Source of the DNA: DATLNM01 sp035536775
GTDB taxonomy: Bacteria > Actinomycetota > CADDZG01 > WHSQ01
Length of the DNA: 16,332 nt
Direction of reading: 5' to 3'
NCBI GenBank assembly: GCA_035536775.1
Contig: DATLNM010000032.1
Location: 1-16,332, forward strand
Shown: positions 1 through 6,721 of the stretch, piece after piece
Layout: each line of letters begins with the position of its first letter
Numbering within the stretch: the stretch's first letter is position 1
Translations under genes and position numbers: made by a program
Notes under the pieces: generated by a model
Told to the model about the DNA's origin: nothing
Database searches by the model: none
Seen by the model: the letters and a program-made list of their open reading frames with translations, nothing else

Positions 1-219
1 CCGAAAGAGTTCGAACTGCTGCAGGTTCTGATGGAGAATGCCGGCCGTGTCCTGGCGCGCGTGACGCTCATAGACCGCGTCTGGGGTAGCGACTACGTCG
101 GGGATACCCGCACCCTCGACGTTCACATCAAGAGATTGCGAGAAAAGATCGAAACCGACCCCCATCAGCCGGCCCACTTAAAGACCGTACGGGGGATCGG
201 TTACCGCTTCACCCCTTGA
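1..219 (+). CDS. Response regulator, OmpR/PhoB family, C-terminal DNA-binding domain (5' partial)
   Basis: The reading frame is open from base 1, so this is the last 72 codons of a longer gene whose receiver domain lies outside the window. The visible part is an OmpR/PhoB winged helix. It opens with PKEFELLQVLMENAGRVLAR, continues with a recognition-helix region around VWGSDYVGDTRTLDVHIKRL and ends with the family-typical wing KTVRGIGYRFTP just before the stop. Such proteins bind promoters as dimers after phosphorylation by a partner histidine kinase. The kinase is not downstream, because the next gene converges from the other strand. The target genes cannot be told from this fragment. The family call is secure. 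The apparent ATG at 31 is internal and not a real start. Confidence 0.95.
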   Translation, partial: PKEFELLQVLMENAGRVLARVTLIDRVWGSDYVGDTRTLDVHIKRLREKIETDPHQPAHLKTVRGIGYRFTP

Positions 220-287
220 AACCACCCCGCATCCAGTCGACTTCTGAGACGGGCAACCTTGACGATCCTCACGAGTCGAGGGTGGTT
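220..287. terminator. Nested inverted repeat in a convergent intergenic region, possible bidirectional terminator
   Basis: AACCACCC at 220-227 is the exact complement of GGGTGGTT at 280-287. Inside it, TCGACT at 237-242 pairs with AGTCGA at 274-279. The two stems abut on the 3' side and leave a nine-base bulge on the 5' side. The element starts right after the response-regulator stop and ends a few bases before the stop of the minus-strand gene, where a shared terminator is expected. There is no T-tract on either strand, so its action is inferred. Confidence 0.35.
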
Positions 288-292
288 GGGAA

Positions 293-655
293 TCAGAGGC
301 CGGGCCAATTCTTCTTCTCTTCGACGACGGGCCAGTCGGCGGTCTTGGGTTTATCGACTCCCGACAAGAGATCGCCGAGGTCTCCTTTGCCTCCGATATC
401 ACCGGCCGCGGTGAGCAGGTCGTCGAGCTTTGCGCGGGCCTTGCCTTCGATACGGATGCGCAGCGCCACGAGCACGTCGGCCTGGTCGTCGCGGAGGACC
501 GAGGCGCGGTCGAGCTCACCCAGTACCATCTCGGCCTTCTTGATGAGCTTGAGGTCGCCGCGCGCCTGGGTGCGCAGACGTTCGAGCTCAGCGGCTTGCT
601 TGTCCTCGGGGTGCTGGTCCTCCATAGAAGCCGACTCTAGTGGGTTCTGAGTCAT
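293..655 (-). CDS. Small charged protein of unknown function
   Basis: This 120-codon frame encodes a soluble, highly charged protein that I do not recognise. Residues 11-75 are rich in Glu, Lys, Arg and Leu (for example AAELERLRTQARGDLKLIKK) and look helical, possibly coiled coil. A Gly/Asp-rich stretch (AAGDIGGKGDLGDLLSG) and the tail VVEEKKNWPGL follow. There is no signal peptide or membrane segment. The start is uncertain: ATG at 655 and ATG at 625 both lack a good ribosome-binding site. The overlapping plus-strand frame at 216-650 is Ser/Arg-rich and looks like an antisense shadow. The gene lies 45 bases downstream of the M28 peptidase on the same strand and could be co-transcribed with it, though one protein is cytoplasmic and the other exported. 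Confidence 0.6.
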   Translation of the reverse strand: MTQNPLESASMEDQHPEDKQAAELERLRTQARGDLKLIKKAEMVLGELDRASVLRDDQADVLVALRIRIEGKARAKLDDLLTAAGDIGGKGDLGDLLSGVDKPKTADWPVVEEKKNWPGL

Positions 656-700
656 CGATCAGGTCGATCTGGATGCAGAAGGAACTCACGACTCGGGACA

Positions 701-1720
701 CTAGAGGTTGTCGAACACCATCGCCGTGTAATACGCGGAGTTGAACGTGTTCTCGGTTCCGGCCTCGAGGTTGGCGCGGCTGCCGGCGACGAGCTCCATC
801 AAAGGCACCGTGTCCCAAGGCTGGTGGTAACCCGGGTAGTCGACGGCGGTTCGCATCCCCGTCCAACGCATCGTGAAGTAACCCTGCTCGGCAAAGTTCG
901 ACTCATCTGAGTTTCGGATGTTGGGACCGCACGAGCAAACGTGAGGAGGCCCACCGAGCGGCCACTTGTTCGTTGCGGCCGGAGCACCGTCGCCCGACGG
1001 GAACTCGAGGAAATCGAAGTTCACGTGGTCGATCACCGGCAGGGCTTGAGCGGCATCTTCCGGCGCCGGGCCGTGATAGATGCAGATGCAATAGGGCGCC
1101 GGGTAGCCGATGCCGACCATGTCGAAGCCCATGCCGACCGTGATCTTCTGCTTCTTCTTCGCGAGCTGCTCGGCATAGAGCTGCGACGCAAGGAGACCCT
1201 CCTCCTCCGCGTCGAACCACAGCAGCGCGATCGTGCGCTTGGTTTTGATCTTCGAGAACGCCTTGCCGAAGAACCTCATCATGTTGGTCCCGCTGCCGTC
1301 GTCGTACGCGCCCTGCACCGTCTGGGGCACCGTGTCGTAGTGGGAGATGAACGCGATCCATTCGTCGGGCTTCTTGGTTCCCTTCTTCAGGGCCTCGACA
1401 ACACGAACCGTACGGGCCGGCGGGCCCGCGACCTCGTACTCGAGGATGCGCGTCTTGAATCCGTAGCCCTTAGCTTCGTCCGCAAGGAACGTCGCCATGG
1501 GCGCGTTGTCCGGTGCCATGTTCTGACGTAGGGGGAACTCCGACACCAACTGCTCGAGGCCGGCGATGATCTCGGCGCCAGTGATCTTGGGCTTCGGAAC
1601 GCTCTTGAGGTCCACGTACTTGACCGGCTTCTTCGCGAGAGACGATGGGGCGATCGCGAGCGTCGTGAGCAGAAGACACGCCACACTCGCGGCTACGGTT
1701 CTGACAACGCGGCTTCTCAT
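701..1720 (-). CDS. Secreted M28-family zinc aminopeptidase
   Basis: The protein has 339 aa. An N-terminal signal peptide (RSRVVRT, then a hydrophobic run ending SSLA before KKP) is followed by an M28 peptidase domain. Candidate residues of the co-catalytic two-zinc site are visible in order: H127 and D129 in ISHYDTV, D140 in AYDDGSGT, E172/E173 in DAEEEGLLAS, D200 in GFDMVG and H299 in YPGYHQPWDTV. This is the usual M28 set of metal ligands and catalytic glutamate. Family members remove N-terminal amino acids from peptides outside the cell or in the envelope. ATG at 1720 was chosen over the upstream start at 1756 because AAAGGGA precedes it at a suitable distance and it begins the signal peptide directly. 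Two CxC pairs (C211/C213 and C262/C264) are unusual. The gene is divergent from the secreted protein at 1910; its substrate is unknown. Confidence 0.92.
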   Translation of the reverse strand: MRSRVVRTVAASVACLLLTTLAIAPSSLAKKPVKYVDLKSVPKPKITGAEIIAGLEQLVSEFPLRQNMAPDNAPMATFLADEAKGYGFKTRILEYEVAGPPARTVRVVEALKKGTKKPDEWIAFISHYDTVPQTVQGAYDDGSGTNMMRFFGKAFSKIKTKRTIALLWFDAEEEGLLASQLYAEQLAKKKQKITVGMGFDMVGIGYPAPYCICIYHGPAPEDAAQALPVIDHVNFDFLEFPSGDGAPAATNKWPLGGPPHVCSCGPNIRNSDESNFAEQGYFTMRWTGMRTAVDYPGYHQPWDTVPLMELVAGSRANLEAGTENTFNSAYYTAMVFDNL

Positions 1721-1808
1721 AAGAGGATCCCTTTCAGATCGCGCCCCGGATGACATCAGCCGGGCCGAGCGTAGGTGCGTCCGGATAGTTCGCCCCTTCC
1801 CGCCGCGC

Positions 1809-1824
1809 CTCCTGCGGGCAGGAG
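1809..1824. repeat. Short perfect inverted repeat in a divergent intergenic region
   Basis: CTCCTGC and GCAGGAG flank a two-base spacer, giving a 7-bp perfect inverted repeat in the 189-bp region between the divergent M28 peptidase and the secreted protein at 1910. It could be a regulator site or a small hairpin in the leader of either gene. I see no clear -10 or -35 sequence in this region. Confidence 0.25.
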
Positions 1825-1909
1825 TGAGCTGCCAGCCCGTCGAATCCGGGGGTGAGCGGCGCTCTCGGCCCGCCCCCTTTCCAACAAGGACCCAGTGAAG
1901 GAGCCAGAG

Positions 1910-2611
1910 ATGAGACTCAAGTCGATGACCGCGGTGCTGGCGATCGCAGCCCTCGCGGGCGGCGCGCTGAGCGCCCCAGCAGCATCCGCCAAGCCCAAGA
2001 AGAAGAGTGGGCCAGTCGTCGTCGGCGTCGATGCCGACAACGACTGGGGTTCGAGCGTGGCTCCGGAGGCCGCGGCGCTTGGAGACGCTGCCGGCATGGA
2101 GCTGATCGAGGCGAGCATCGACGCCCCCGACAAAGAGACCCTGACGTTCGTCATCAAGGTGAAGTCACTCCCAGCCAACGGCGGCATGCCTGAAGCCGTC
2201 CGCTATACGTGGGACTTCACCGTCGACGGCGAGCTCTTCGAACTCGATGGCAAGTGGCTCAACTACACACGCGGAGCGTGCGACCCCACCAACGGGCAGT
2301 GTCCGCCACCGCGCGACCCCGGTATGCAGCCCTTCCTTCTGAGGACGAACTGTGCACCGAACGCGACCGTCTCGAACCTCATCGTGTGCGAGGAGCGAGC
2401 AGTCATCCAAGGTGTCTTCAATCCGGGTGAAGGAACCATCTCGATCGCAGTGCCGCGCGAGGCGATCGACGCCAAGCCTGGCTCGCAGATCGTCGGCGGC
2501 ACCAACACGGTCGGCGGGAACCTGAGCGCCGCGCCGGCAGCGTTCGTTAGCACCGCCAACCTCCCCTACGACGTCCTGGTGATGAGCAAGACCTACGTCG
2601 TTCCCAAGTAG
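1910..2611 (+). CDS. Secreted beta-rich protein of unknown function
   Basis: The protein has 233 aa. Residues 1-27 are a typical Sec signal peptide (MRLKSM, an Ala/Leu-rich core, then APAASA before KPKKKS). The mature part begins VVVGVDADNDWGSSVAPEAAALGDAAGMEL and alternates short hydrophobic strands with polar turns. That resembles an all-beta carbohydrate-binding or DOMON-like sandwich, but I cannot assign a family. The segment with GACDPTNGQCPPP and TNCAPNATVSNLIVC holds four Cys, enough for two disulfides in an exported protein. ATG 1910 is preferred over GTG 1895 because AAGGAG at 1898-1903 lies six bases before it and the GTG would add residues ahead of the signal peptide. A strong hairpin follows, so it is probably monocistronic. 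Its secretion fits the propeller genes downstream, but the link is only positional. Confidence 0.85.
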   Translation: MRLKSMTAVLAIAALAGGALSAPAASAKPKKKSGPVVVGVDADNDWGSSVAPEAAALGDAAGMELIEASIDAPDKETLTFVIKVKSLPANGGMPEAVRYTWDFTVDGELFELDGKWLNYTRGACDPTNGQCPPPRDPGMQPFLLRTNCAPNATVSNLIVCEERAVIQGVFNPGEGTISIAVPREAIDAKPGSQIVGGTNTVGGNLSAAPAAFVSTANLPYDVLVMSKTYVVPK

Positions 2612-2628
2612 ACGTACCTGAAAAACTG

Positions 2629-2654
2629 GAGGGCCGGGCGTACGCCCGGCCCTC
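2629..2654 (+). terminator. Perfect 12-bp-stem hairpin after the secreted protein gene
   Basis: GAGGGCCGGGCG (2629-2640) and CGCCCGGCCCTC (2643-2654) are exact complements separated by TA, 17 bases after the stop at 2611. There is no T-tract downstream on the plus strand, but five A's lie just upstream (2621-2625). GC-rich hairpins without a U-tail are common as terminators or RNA 3'-end stabilisers in high-GC actinobacteria. Assignment as the terminator of the 1910-2611 gene is inferred. Confidence 0.7.
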
Positions 2655-2811
2655 GTCGCGTCCGGGGTCCACGTCAGGGTGAAGGAGGGCACCTATCCCC
2701 GTCGAATCCATCACCCAGAGGCTCCGCTGAACCCGACGGCATGTCTGCCGAGATCGTCCAGCCGGAAGCTTCGTACCTCCGACGGAAGCCAGACCTTGCT
2801 CGGAACGCGGG

Positions 2812-2820
2812 AAGGAAGGA
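2812..2820 (+). promoter_or_regulatory. Strong ribosome-binding site deciding the start of propeller 1
   Basis: The purine run AAGGAAGGA lies seven bases before ATG 2828. It supports that start over the in-frame start at 2741, which would add 29 residues ahead of the signal peptide. Confidence 0.75.
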
Positions 2821-2827
2821 AACCCAG

Positions 2828-4072
2828 ATGAAGATGAGAAAGCGCAGCTTGATAGCCCTGGTGGCGGCCGGATGTGTGGTCGCCTCGATGGGGGCGCCGG
2901 CAACGGCACGTAAACGTCATTCGTCCGCCCCCCTGGAGGGCGAAGGCGTCGGGCTGAAGATCGTCGCCAACATCGAGTACGCCGGTGGAACGGATATGGA
3001 GTTCCTCACGCAGAACGGGCGCGACTACGCGCTGGCCGCGTCGGCGCCGGGCGTGGGTGGGGCCGAGAAGGGTGACCTCCATGTCATCGACATCACGAAC
3101 CCCGAGAAGCCCGTGCTCGCCGCAAAGCTCGGCTGCTCCCTGTACCAGGCCGACGTCCAGATCAGCCATGACCAGAAGACCGCGCTCCTCGCGGCCGACT
3201 CGGCGGGCGGCCCCGACGGATGCCTCGCGCTCGGCAAGGTCGGGTTCCTTACCATCGACATCAGCAACGTCCTGAAGCCAAAGGCGATCGGGTTCGCAGA
3301 GACCAACAAGGGCTCGCACAACGTCACGGCCCATCCGAAGAAGCCCTATGTGTACAACTCGAACTCCGAGCTGACGGCCGGACCGGGCACGAGCGAGATT
3401 CAGGTGTGGTCGATCAAGAACCCGGCCAAGCCGAAGCTCGTCACGACCATCAACAGCCTGCCGCACGCGCCGCACGACGTCTCCTTCAACAAGAAGGGCG
3501 ACATGGCTGTCACCGCGGCCATCTCTTCGATCGGCCTCTACGACACGTCTGACCCTGCGGCCCCGACGCTGGTGTCCATCACCCAGTGCCCCGGCTGCTC
3601 GATCACGCACGATGCGAAGTTCACCCCGGACGGCACGCACGTCATCGTCGGTGACGAAGGTGGCGGTGGCGGCGGCTACCCGTGCCCGGGTGGCGCGTTG
3701 TACTTCTACCAACTGCAGGTGACACCGGCCGCTCCGGTTCTGGTCCTGCAGGGTCTCTACGAGCCGCAGGAAGTCATCCTCGCCCGTGACGGCCAGACCG
3801 GCCCCCAGGCGTGCACCTCGCACGTGTTCGACATCTCCGACGACGGCACCAAGGTTGCGATCTCCTGGTACAGCGCAGGCACTCGCTACCTCGACGTCAG
3901 CAGCATGGTGGGGGCAACGTTCGGGCCTCAGGGCACACCGACCGGCGTCAAGGAGCTCGGTTGGTTCATGCCGGAGGGCGGCGTCACGTGGTCCTCGAAG
4001 TTCTACAAGGGCCCGTACATCTACTCGAACGACGAGTTCCGAGGCTTCGACGTCTTCAAGATCGAGAAGTAA
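2828..4072 (+). CDS. Secreted LVIVD-repeat seven-bladed beta-propeller, paralog 1
   Basis: The protein has 414 aa with a signal peptide (MKMRKR, hydrophobic core, ATA before RKRH). The rest divides into about seven propeller blades. Blade ends are marked by LVIVD-type strands: LHVIDITNPEKP (84-95), LTIDISNVLKP (141-151), IQVWSIKNPAKP (191-202), IGLYDTSDPAAP (235-246), then less regular blades ending RYLDVSS and FDVFKIEK. Blades 3-6 each carry a His at a comparable place: SHN (H164), PHD (H216), THD (H261) and TSH (H332). Blades 1 and 2 have D56 and D109 there. Six Cys (103, 132, 254, 257, 286, 329), including CPGC, recur in both paralogs. LVIVD proteins are usually extracellular and poorly characterised. 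ATG 2828 is chosen because AAGGAAGGA at 2812-2820 lies seven bases upstream; the longer frame from 2741 lacks this. C16 lies inside the signal core and is not a convincing lipobox. Confidence 0.88.
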   Translation: MKMRKRSLIALVAAGCVVASMGAPATARKRHSSAPLEGEGVGLKIVANIEYAGGTDMEFLTQNGRDYALAASAPGVGGAEKGDLHVIDITNPEKPVLAAKLGCSLYQADVQISHDQKTALLAADSAGGPDGCLALGKVGFLTIDISNVLKPKAIGFAETNKGSHNVTAHPKKPYVYNSNSELTAGPGTSEIQVWSIKNPAKPKLVTTINSLPHAPHDVSFNKKGDMAVTAAISSIGLYDTSDPAAPTLVSITQCPGCSITHDAKFTPDGTHVIVGDEGGGGGGYPCPGGALYFYQLQVTPAAPVLVLQGLYEPQEVILARDGQTGPQACTSHVFDISDDGTKVAISWYSAGTRYLDVSSMVGATFGPQGTPTGVKELGWFMPEGGVTWSSKFYKGPYIYSNDEFRGFDVFKIEK

Positions 4073-4090
4073 CCACGGTTTAGTCACGCC

Positions 4091-4118
4091 AGAGCCCCGG
4101 GGGGAACCCCGGGGCTCT
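4091..4118 (+). terminator. Perfect 12-bp hairpin between propellers 1 and 2
   Basis: AGAGCCCCGGGG (4091-4102) and CCCCGGGGCTCT (4107-4118) pair exactly around a GGAA loop, 18 bases after the stop of propeller 1. A weak T-run (TATTT, 4121-4125) follows. The shape fits an intrinsic terminator or a processing and stability element that would make propeller 1 more abundant than the downstream genes. No clear new promoter is visible in the 48 bases between the hairpin and the next start, so partial read-through is likely. Confidence 0.65.
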
Positions 4119-4166
4119 CGTATTTCCAACAGGAACCCCGGGCCAAGAGGAGAAGAGGAACGGACC

Positions 4167-5387
4167 ATGCGGGCATACAAAGTGGGAGCTTCGGTCGTAG
4201 CGGTCGCGGTCGTGCTCGGTGCCATCGGGGCACCGGCCGGAGCGCGGCGAAGACACGCGCCGCTCGACGGCGAGGGCGTCGGCCTCGAGCTCATCGCGAA
4301 CATCGAGTACGCGGGCGGCACCGACATGGAGTTCATCACCACCAAGGGCCGTGACTACGCGCTGACCGGCGCCGCCCCTGGCGTCGGCGGAGCCGAGGCC
4401 GGCGCGATGCGCATCATCGACGTCACCGATCCCGAGAAGCCGTTCCTCGCGGCGACGTTGGAGTGCTCGCTCTACCAGATGGACATCCAGGTCTCGCACG
4501 ACCAGAAGACGGCCATCATGGCCGCCGACTCAGCCGGCGGACCGGACGCGTGCCTTGGAGTCGGTCTGCGGGGCTTCATGACGGTGGACATCTCGAATCC
4601 CCTCAAGCCCAAGCCCGCCGGCTTCGCGGACATCGCCAACGGTTCTCACAACACGACGGCACATCCTAAGAAGCCCTTTGTCTATAACTCGAGCTCCGGT
4701 GAGAACCCGGGCGTGATCGACATCTGGTCGATCAAGAACCCGAAGAAGCCCGAGCTGGTCGGGAGCTACACCAACCTTCCGTCCGCTCCGCACGACATCA
4801 GCTTTAGCGACGACGGCAAGATGGCCGTAGTGGCGGGGGGCGGCAAGAACATCGAGATCCTGGACACCACGGATCCCTCCGCGCCAACGCTGCTCACGAA
4901 GTCCGTCTGTGCCGGCTGCTCGCTCGCGCACGACGGCAAGTTCACCCCCGACGGGACCCACGTGATCATCGGGGACGAGGCCGCGGGCGGCGGGACCTTC
5001 CCATGCCCGGGCGGCGCGCTCTACTTCTACGAGCTCAACAGGACTCCGCCGGTACCCGTCCTCGTTCCGATCGGCATCTACGAACCGGAGGAGGTCGTGT
5101 TCGCGGCAGAGGGACAGACCGCGCCTGCATCGTGCACGTCGCACGTGATGGACGTCTCGCCCGACGGGACGCACCTCGCCGTGTCGTGGTACTCGGCTGG
5201 CACGCGCTACCTAGACATCACCAACATGACGGGCGTGACGATCGGAGCCAACGGCAACGGCGTCAAGGAGGTCGGTTGGTTCATCCCCGAGGGCGGAGAC
5301 TCGTGGTCGTCCAAGTTCTACAAGGGCCCGTACATCTACTCGAACGACATCCTGCGCGGCTTCGACGTCTTCAAGATCTCGGACTAG
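4167..5387 (+). CDS. Secreted LVIVD-repeat seven-bladed beta-propeller, paralog 2
   Basis: The protein has 406 aa with a signal peptide (MRAYK, hydrophobic core, APAGA before RRRH). By eye it matches propeller 1 at most core positions: the same start of the mature domain (DGEGVGLELIANIEYAGGTD) and the same blade strands (MRIIDVTDPEKP, FMTVDISNPLKP, IDIWSIKNPKKP). The equivalents of the His pattern are H161, H166, H209, H255 and H326, and of the Cys set C100, C129, C248, C251, C280 and C323. The closing blade SWSSKFYKGPYIYSND is also shared. ATG 4167 is chosen because a long purine run (4145-4160) precedes it and it begins the signal peptide; the frame is open back to 3786 only as a shadow of propeller 1. 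The stop at 5385-5387 touches the next ATG. Recent tandem duplication is the simplest origin. The ligand or reaction is unknown. Confidence 0.88.
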   Translation: MRAYKVGASVVAVAVVLGAIGAPAGARRRHAPLDGEGVGLELIANIEYAGGTDMEFITTKGRDYALTGAAPGVGGAEAGAMRIIDVTDPEKPFLAATLECSLYQMDIQVSHDQKTAIMAADSAGGPDACLGVGLRGFMTVDISNPLKPKPAGFADIANGSHNTTAHPKKPFVYNSSSGENPGVIDIWSIKNPKKPELVGSYTNLPSAPHDISFSDDGKMAVVAGGGKNIEILDTTDPSAPTLLTKSVCAGCSLAHDGKFTPDGTHVIIGDEAAGGGTFPCPGGALYFYELNRTPPVPVLVPIGIYEPEEVVFAAEGQTAPASCTSHVMDVSPDGTHLAVSWYSAGTRYLDITNMTGVTIGANGNGVKEVGWFIPEGGDSWSSKFYKGPYIYSNDILRGFDVFKISD

Positions 5388-6620
5388 ATGGCGTCCCTGC
5401 GCGCGCGACTGCTTCATAGCGTCGCGGGTGTCGTTGCAGCGCTCATCGCGTCGCTGGTGGTGGCCGCGCCAGGAGCGGCGCATCGCCGTCAAGTTCCCCT
5501 TAGCGGCGAGGGCAAGGGTTTAGAACTCGTCGCCAACATCGAATACCTCGGCGGCACCGACATGGAGTTGTTCTCGCGCGGTGACCGTGACTACGCCGTC
5601 ACCGGCTCCGCGCCTGGCGTCGGCGGGGCCGAGGCAGGGGCGATGCGGATCATCGACATCACCGTCCCTGAGCGTCCGGTCCTCATCTCGATGCTCGAGT
5701 GCTCGCTCTATCAGATGGACGTCCAGCTCTCATCGGACCGGAACGTCGCGATCCTCGGGGCCGACGCCGCCGGCGAAGCGAACGCGTGCGCGGCGATGGG
5801 TCGCGCTGGGTTCATGACCGTCGATATCTCCGACGTCGAGGAGCCGAAGGTGTTGGGCTTCGCCGAGATCCCGCGCGGATCGCACAACATCACCGCCCAC
5901 CCCACGCAGCCATTCGTCTACAACTCCGACTCGGACGCGCTGCCGGGACAGATCCAGATCTGGTCGATCGCCGATCCCCGTCATCCCGAGCTCGTCAACA
6001 CGGTCTCGAGCTTCCCAAGCTCACCGCACGACATCGCCTTCAACAAGGATGGCTCGCTCGCAGTAACCGCGGCGAAACGTCAGATCGACCTTTTCGACAC
6101 GACTGACCCGGCGCACCCTGTCGAGTTGCACAAGGCGCTCTGTGCCGGCTGCGCACTGGTTCATGACGCGCAGTTCACGCCCGACGGCAAGAGAGTCATC
6201 GTCGGAGACGAAGCCGGAGGTGGCGGCGCGTACCCATGCCCGGGAGGCGCGCTCTACTTCTACTCGGTCCAGAGCGGGACGGACGGCCCGGTGTTGGTTC
6301 CAACGGGCGCGTACATGCCCGACGAGATCTACACAGCGCGCGACGACCAGTCCGCCCCTGACTCGTGCACCTCCCATGTTTTCGACATCGCGCCTGACGG
6401 GCAGCACATCGCGGTGTCGTGGTACTCCGCGGGCACGCGCTATCTCGACATCTCGAGCACAACCGGTGTCACCTGGGGTGGATCCGGGGTAGGGGCGAGC
6501 GAGGAAGCGTGGTTCATGCCCGACGGGGGCCTGAGCTGGGCGTCGAAGTTCCACAAGGGCCCCTACATCTATTCGAGCGACATGCAGCGGGGGTTCGACG
6601 TGTATCGGATCGTCGACTAG
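5388..6620 (+). CDS. Secreted LVIVD-repeat seven-bladed beta-propeller, paralog 3
   Basis: The protein has 410 aa with a signal peptide (MASLRARLLHS, hydrophobic core, APGAA before HRRQ). It has the same architecture as its two neighbours: MRIIDITVPERP, FMTVDISDVEEP, IQIWSIADPRHP, then DLFDTTDPAHP and the closing SWASKFHKGPYIYSSD. The shared residues are kept: D58, D111, H166, H171, H214, H259 and H330, and C105, C134, C252, C255, C284 and C327. It lacks the extra His of the ISHDQK/VSHDQK segment, reading LSSDRN instead, so that His is not part of the common core. The start codon directly follows the stop of propeller 2 (TAGATG) with no good Shine-Dalgarno sequence, implying translational coupling. 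It is the most diverged of the three and may bind a different partner. Confidence 0.87.
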   Translation: MASLRARLLHSVAGVVAALIASLVVAAPGAAHRRQVPLSGEGKGLELVANIEYLGGTDMELFSRGDRDYAVTGSAPGVGGAEAGAMRIIDITVPERPVLISMLECSLYQMDVQLSSDRNVAILGADAAGEANACAAMGRAGFMTVDISDVEEPKVLGFAEIPRGSHNITAHPTQPFVYNSDSDALPGQIQIWSIADPRHPELVNTVSSFPSSPHDIAFNKDGSLAVTAAKRQIDLFDTTDPAHPVELHKALCAGCALVHDAQFTPDGKRVIVGDEAGGGGAYPCPGGALYFYSVQSGTDGPVLVPTGAYMPDEIYTARDDQSAPDSCTSHVFDIAPDGQHIAVSWYSAGTRYLDISSTTGVTWGGSGVGASEEAWFMPDGGLSWASKFHKGPYIYSSDMQRGFDVYRIVD

Positions 6621-6653
6621 GGGGATACCTATCGAGACCCTGCTCGTAGAGTG

Positions 6654-6700
6654 GGGAGAGGGCCCCGAGCCTCTCTGGAGGCGCGCCCGGGAGAGGGTCC
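6654..6700 (+). repeat. Direct repeat with competing stem-loops before the VWA gene
   Basis: GGGAGAGGGCCC at 6654-6665 and GGGAGAGGGTCC at 6689-6700 form an 11/12 direct repeat. Between them CCTCTC (6670-6675) can pair with GAGAGG of either copy, allowing two mutually exclusive hairpins in the leader between propeller 3 and the next gene. This could tune expression of the downstream gene or be chance in G-rich DNA. There is no T-tract. Confidence 0.3.
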
Positions 6701-6721
6701 GATTATGAGGTCGAGGGAAAG

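Noticed and set aside
740..751. GAACGTGTTC, resembling half-sites of the operator at 12986.
   Set aside because: It lies inside the M28 coding sequence, its spacing and sequence differ from the operator, and Asn/Val/Phe codons explain it.
1836..2709. The 12-mer CCCGTCGAATCC occurs at 1836-1847 and 2698-2709, upstream of two secreted-protein genes, suggesting a shared promoter motif.
   Set aside because: In a 16-kb window of biased composition several shared 12-mers are expected by chance. The two copies lie at different distances from their genes and the flanks do not match.
2828..2890. Possible lipoprotein signal (AAGC, C16) in propeller 1.
   Set aside because: The residue three before Cys is Ala, the Cys sits inside the hydrophobic core with more hydrophobic residues after it, and paralogs 2 and 3 have no Cys there. 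Ordinary signal peptidase cleavage after ATA fits better.
2711..4345. Long minus-strand open frame (544 codons) opposite propeller 1.
   Set aside because: It is Arg/Val/Asp-rich with no recognisable domain and mirrors the codon bias of the plus-strand propeller, which has clear repeats, a signal peptide and a ribosome site. It is an antisense shadow of high-GC coding DNA.
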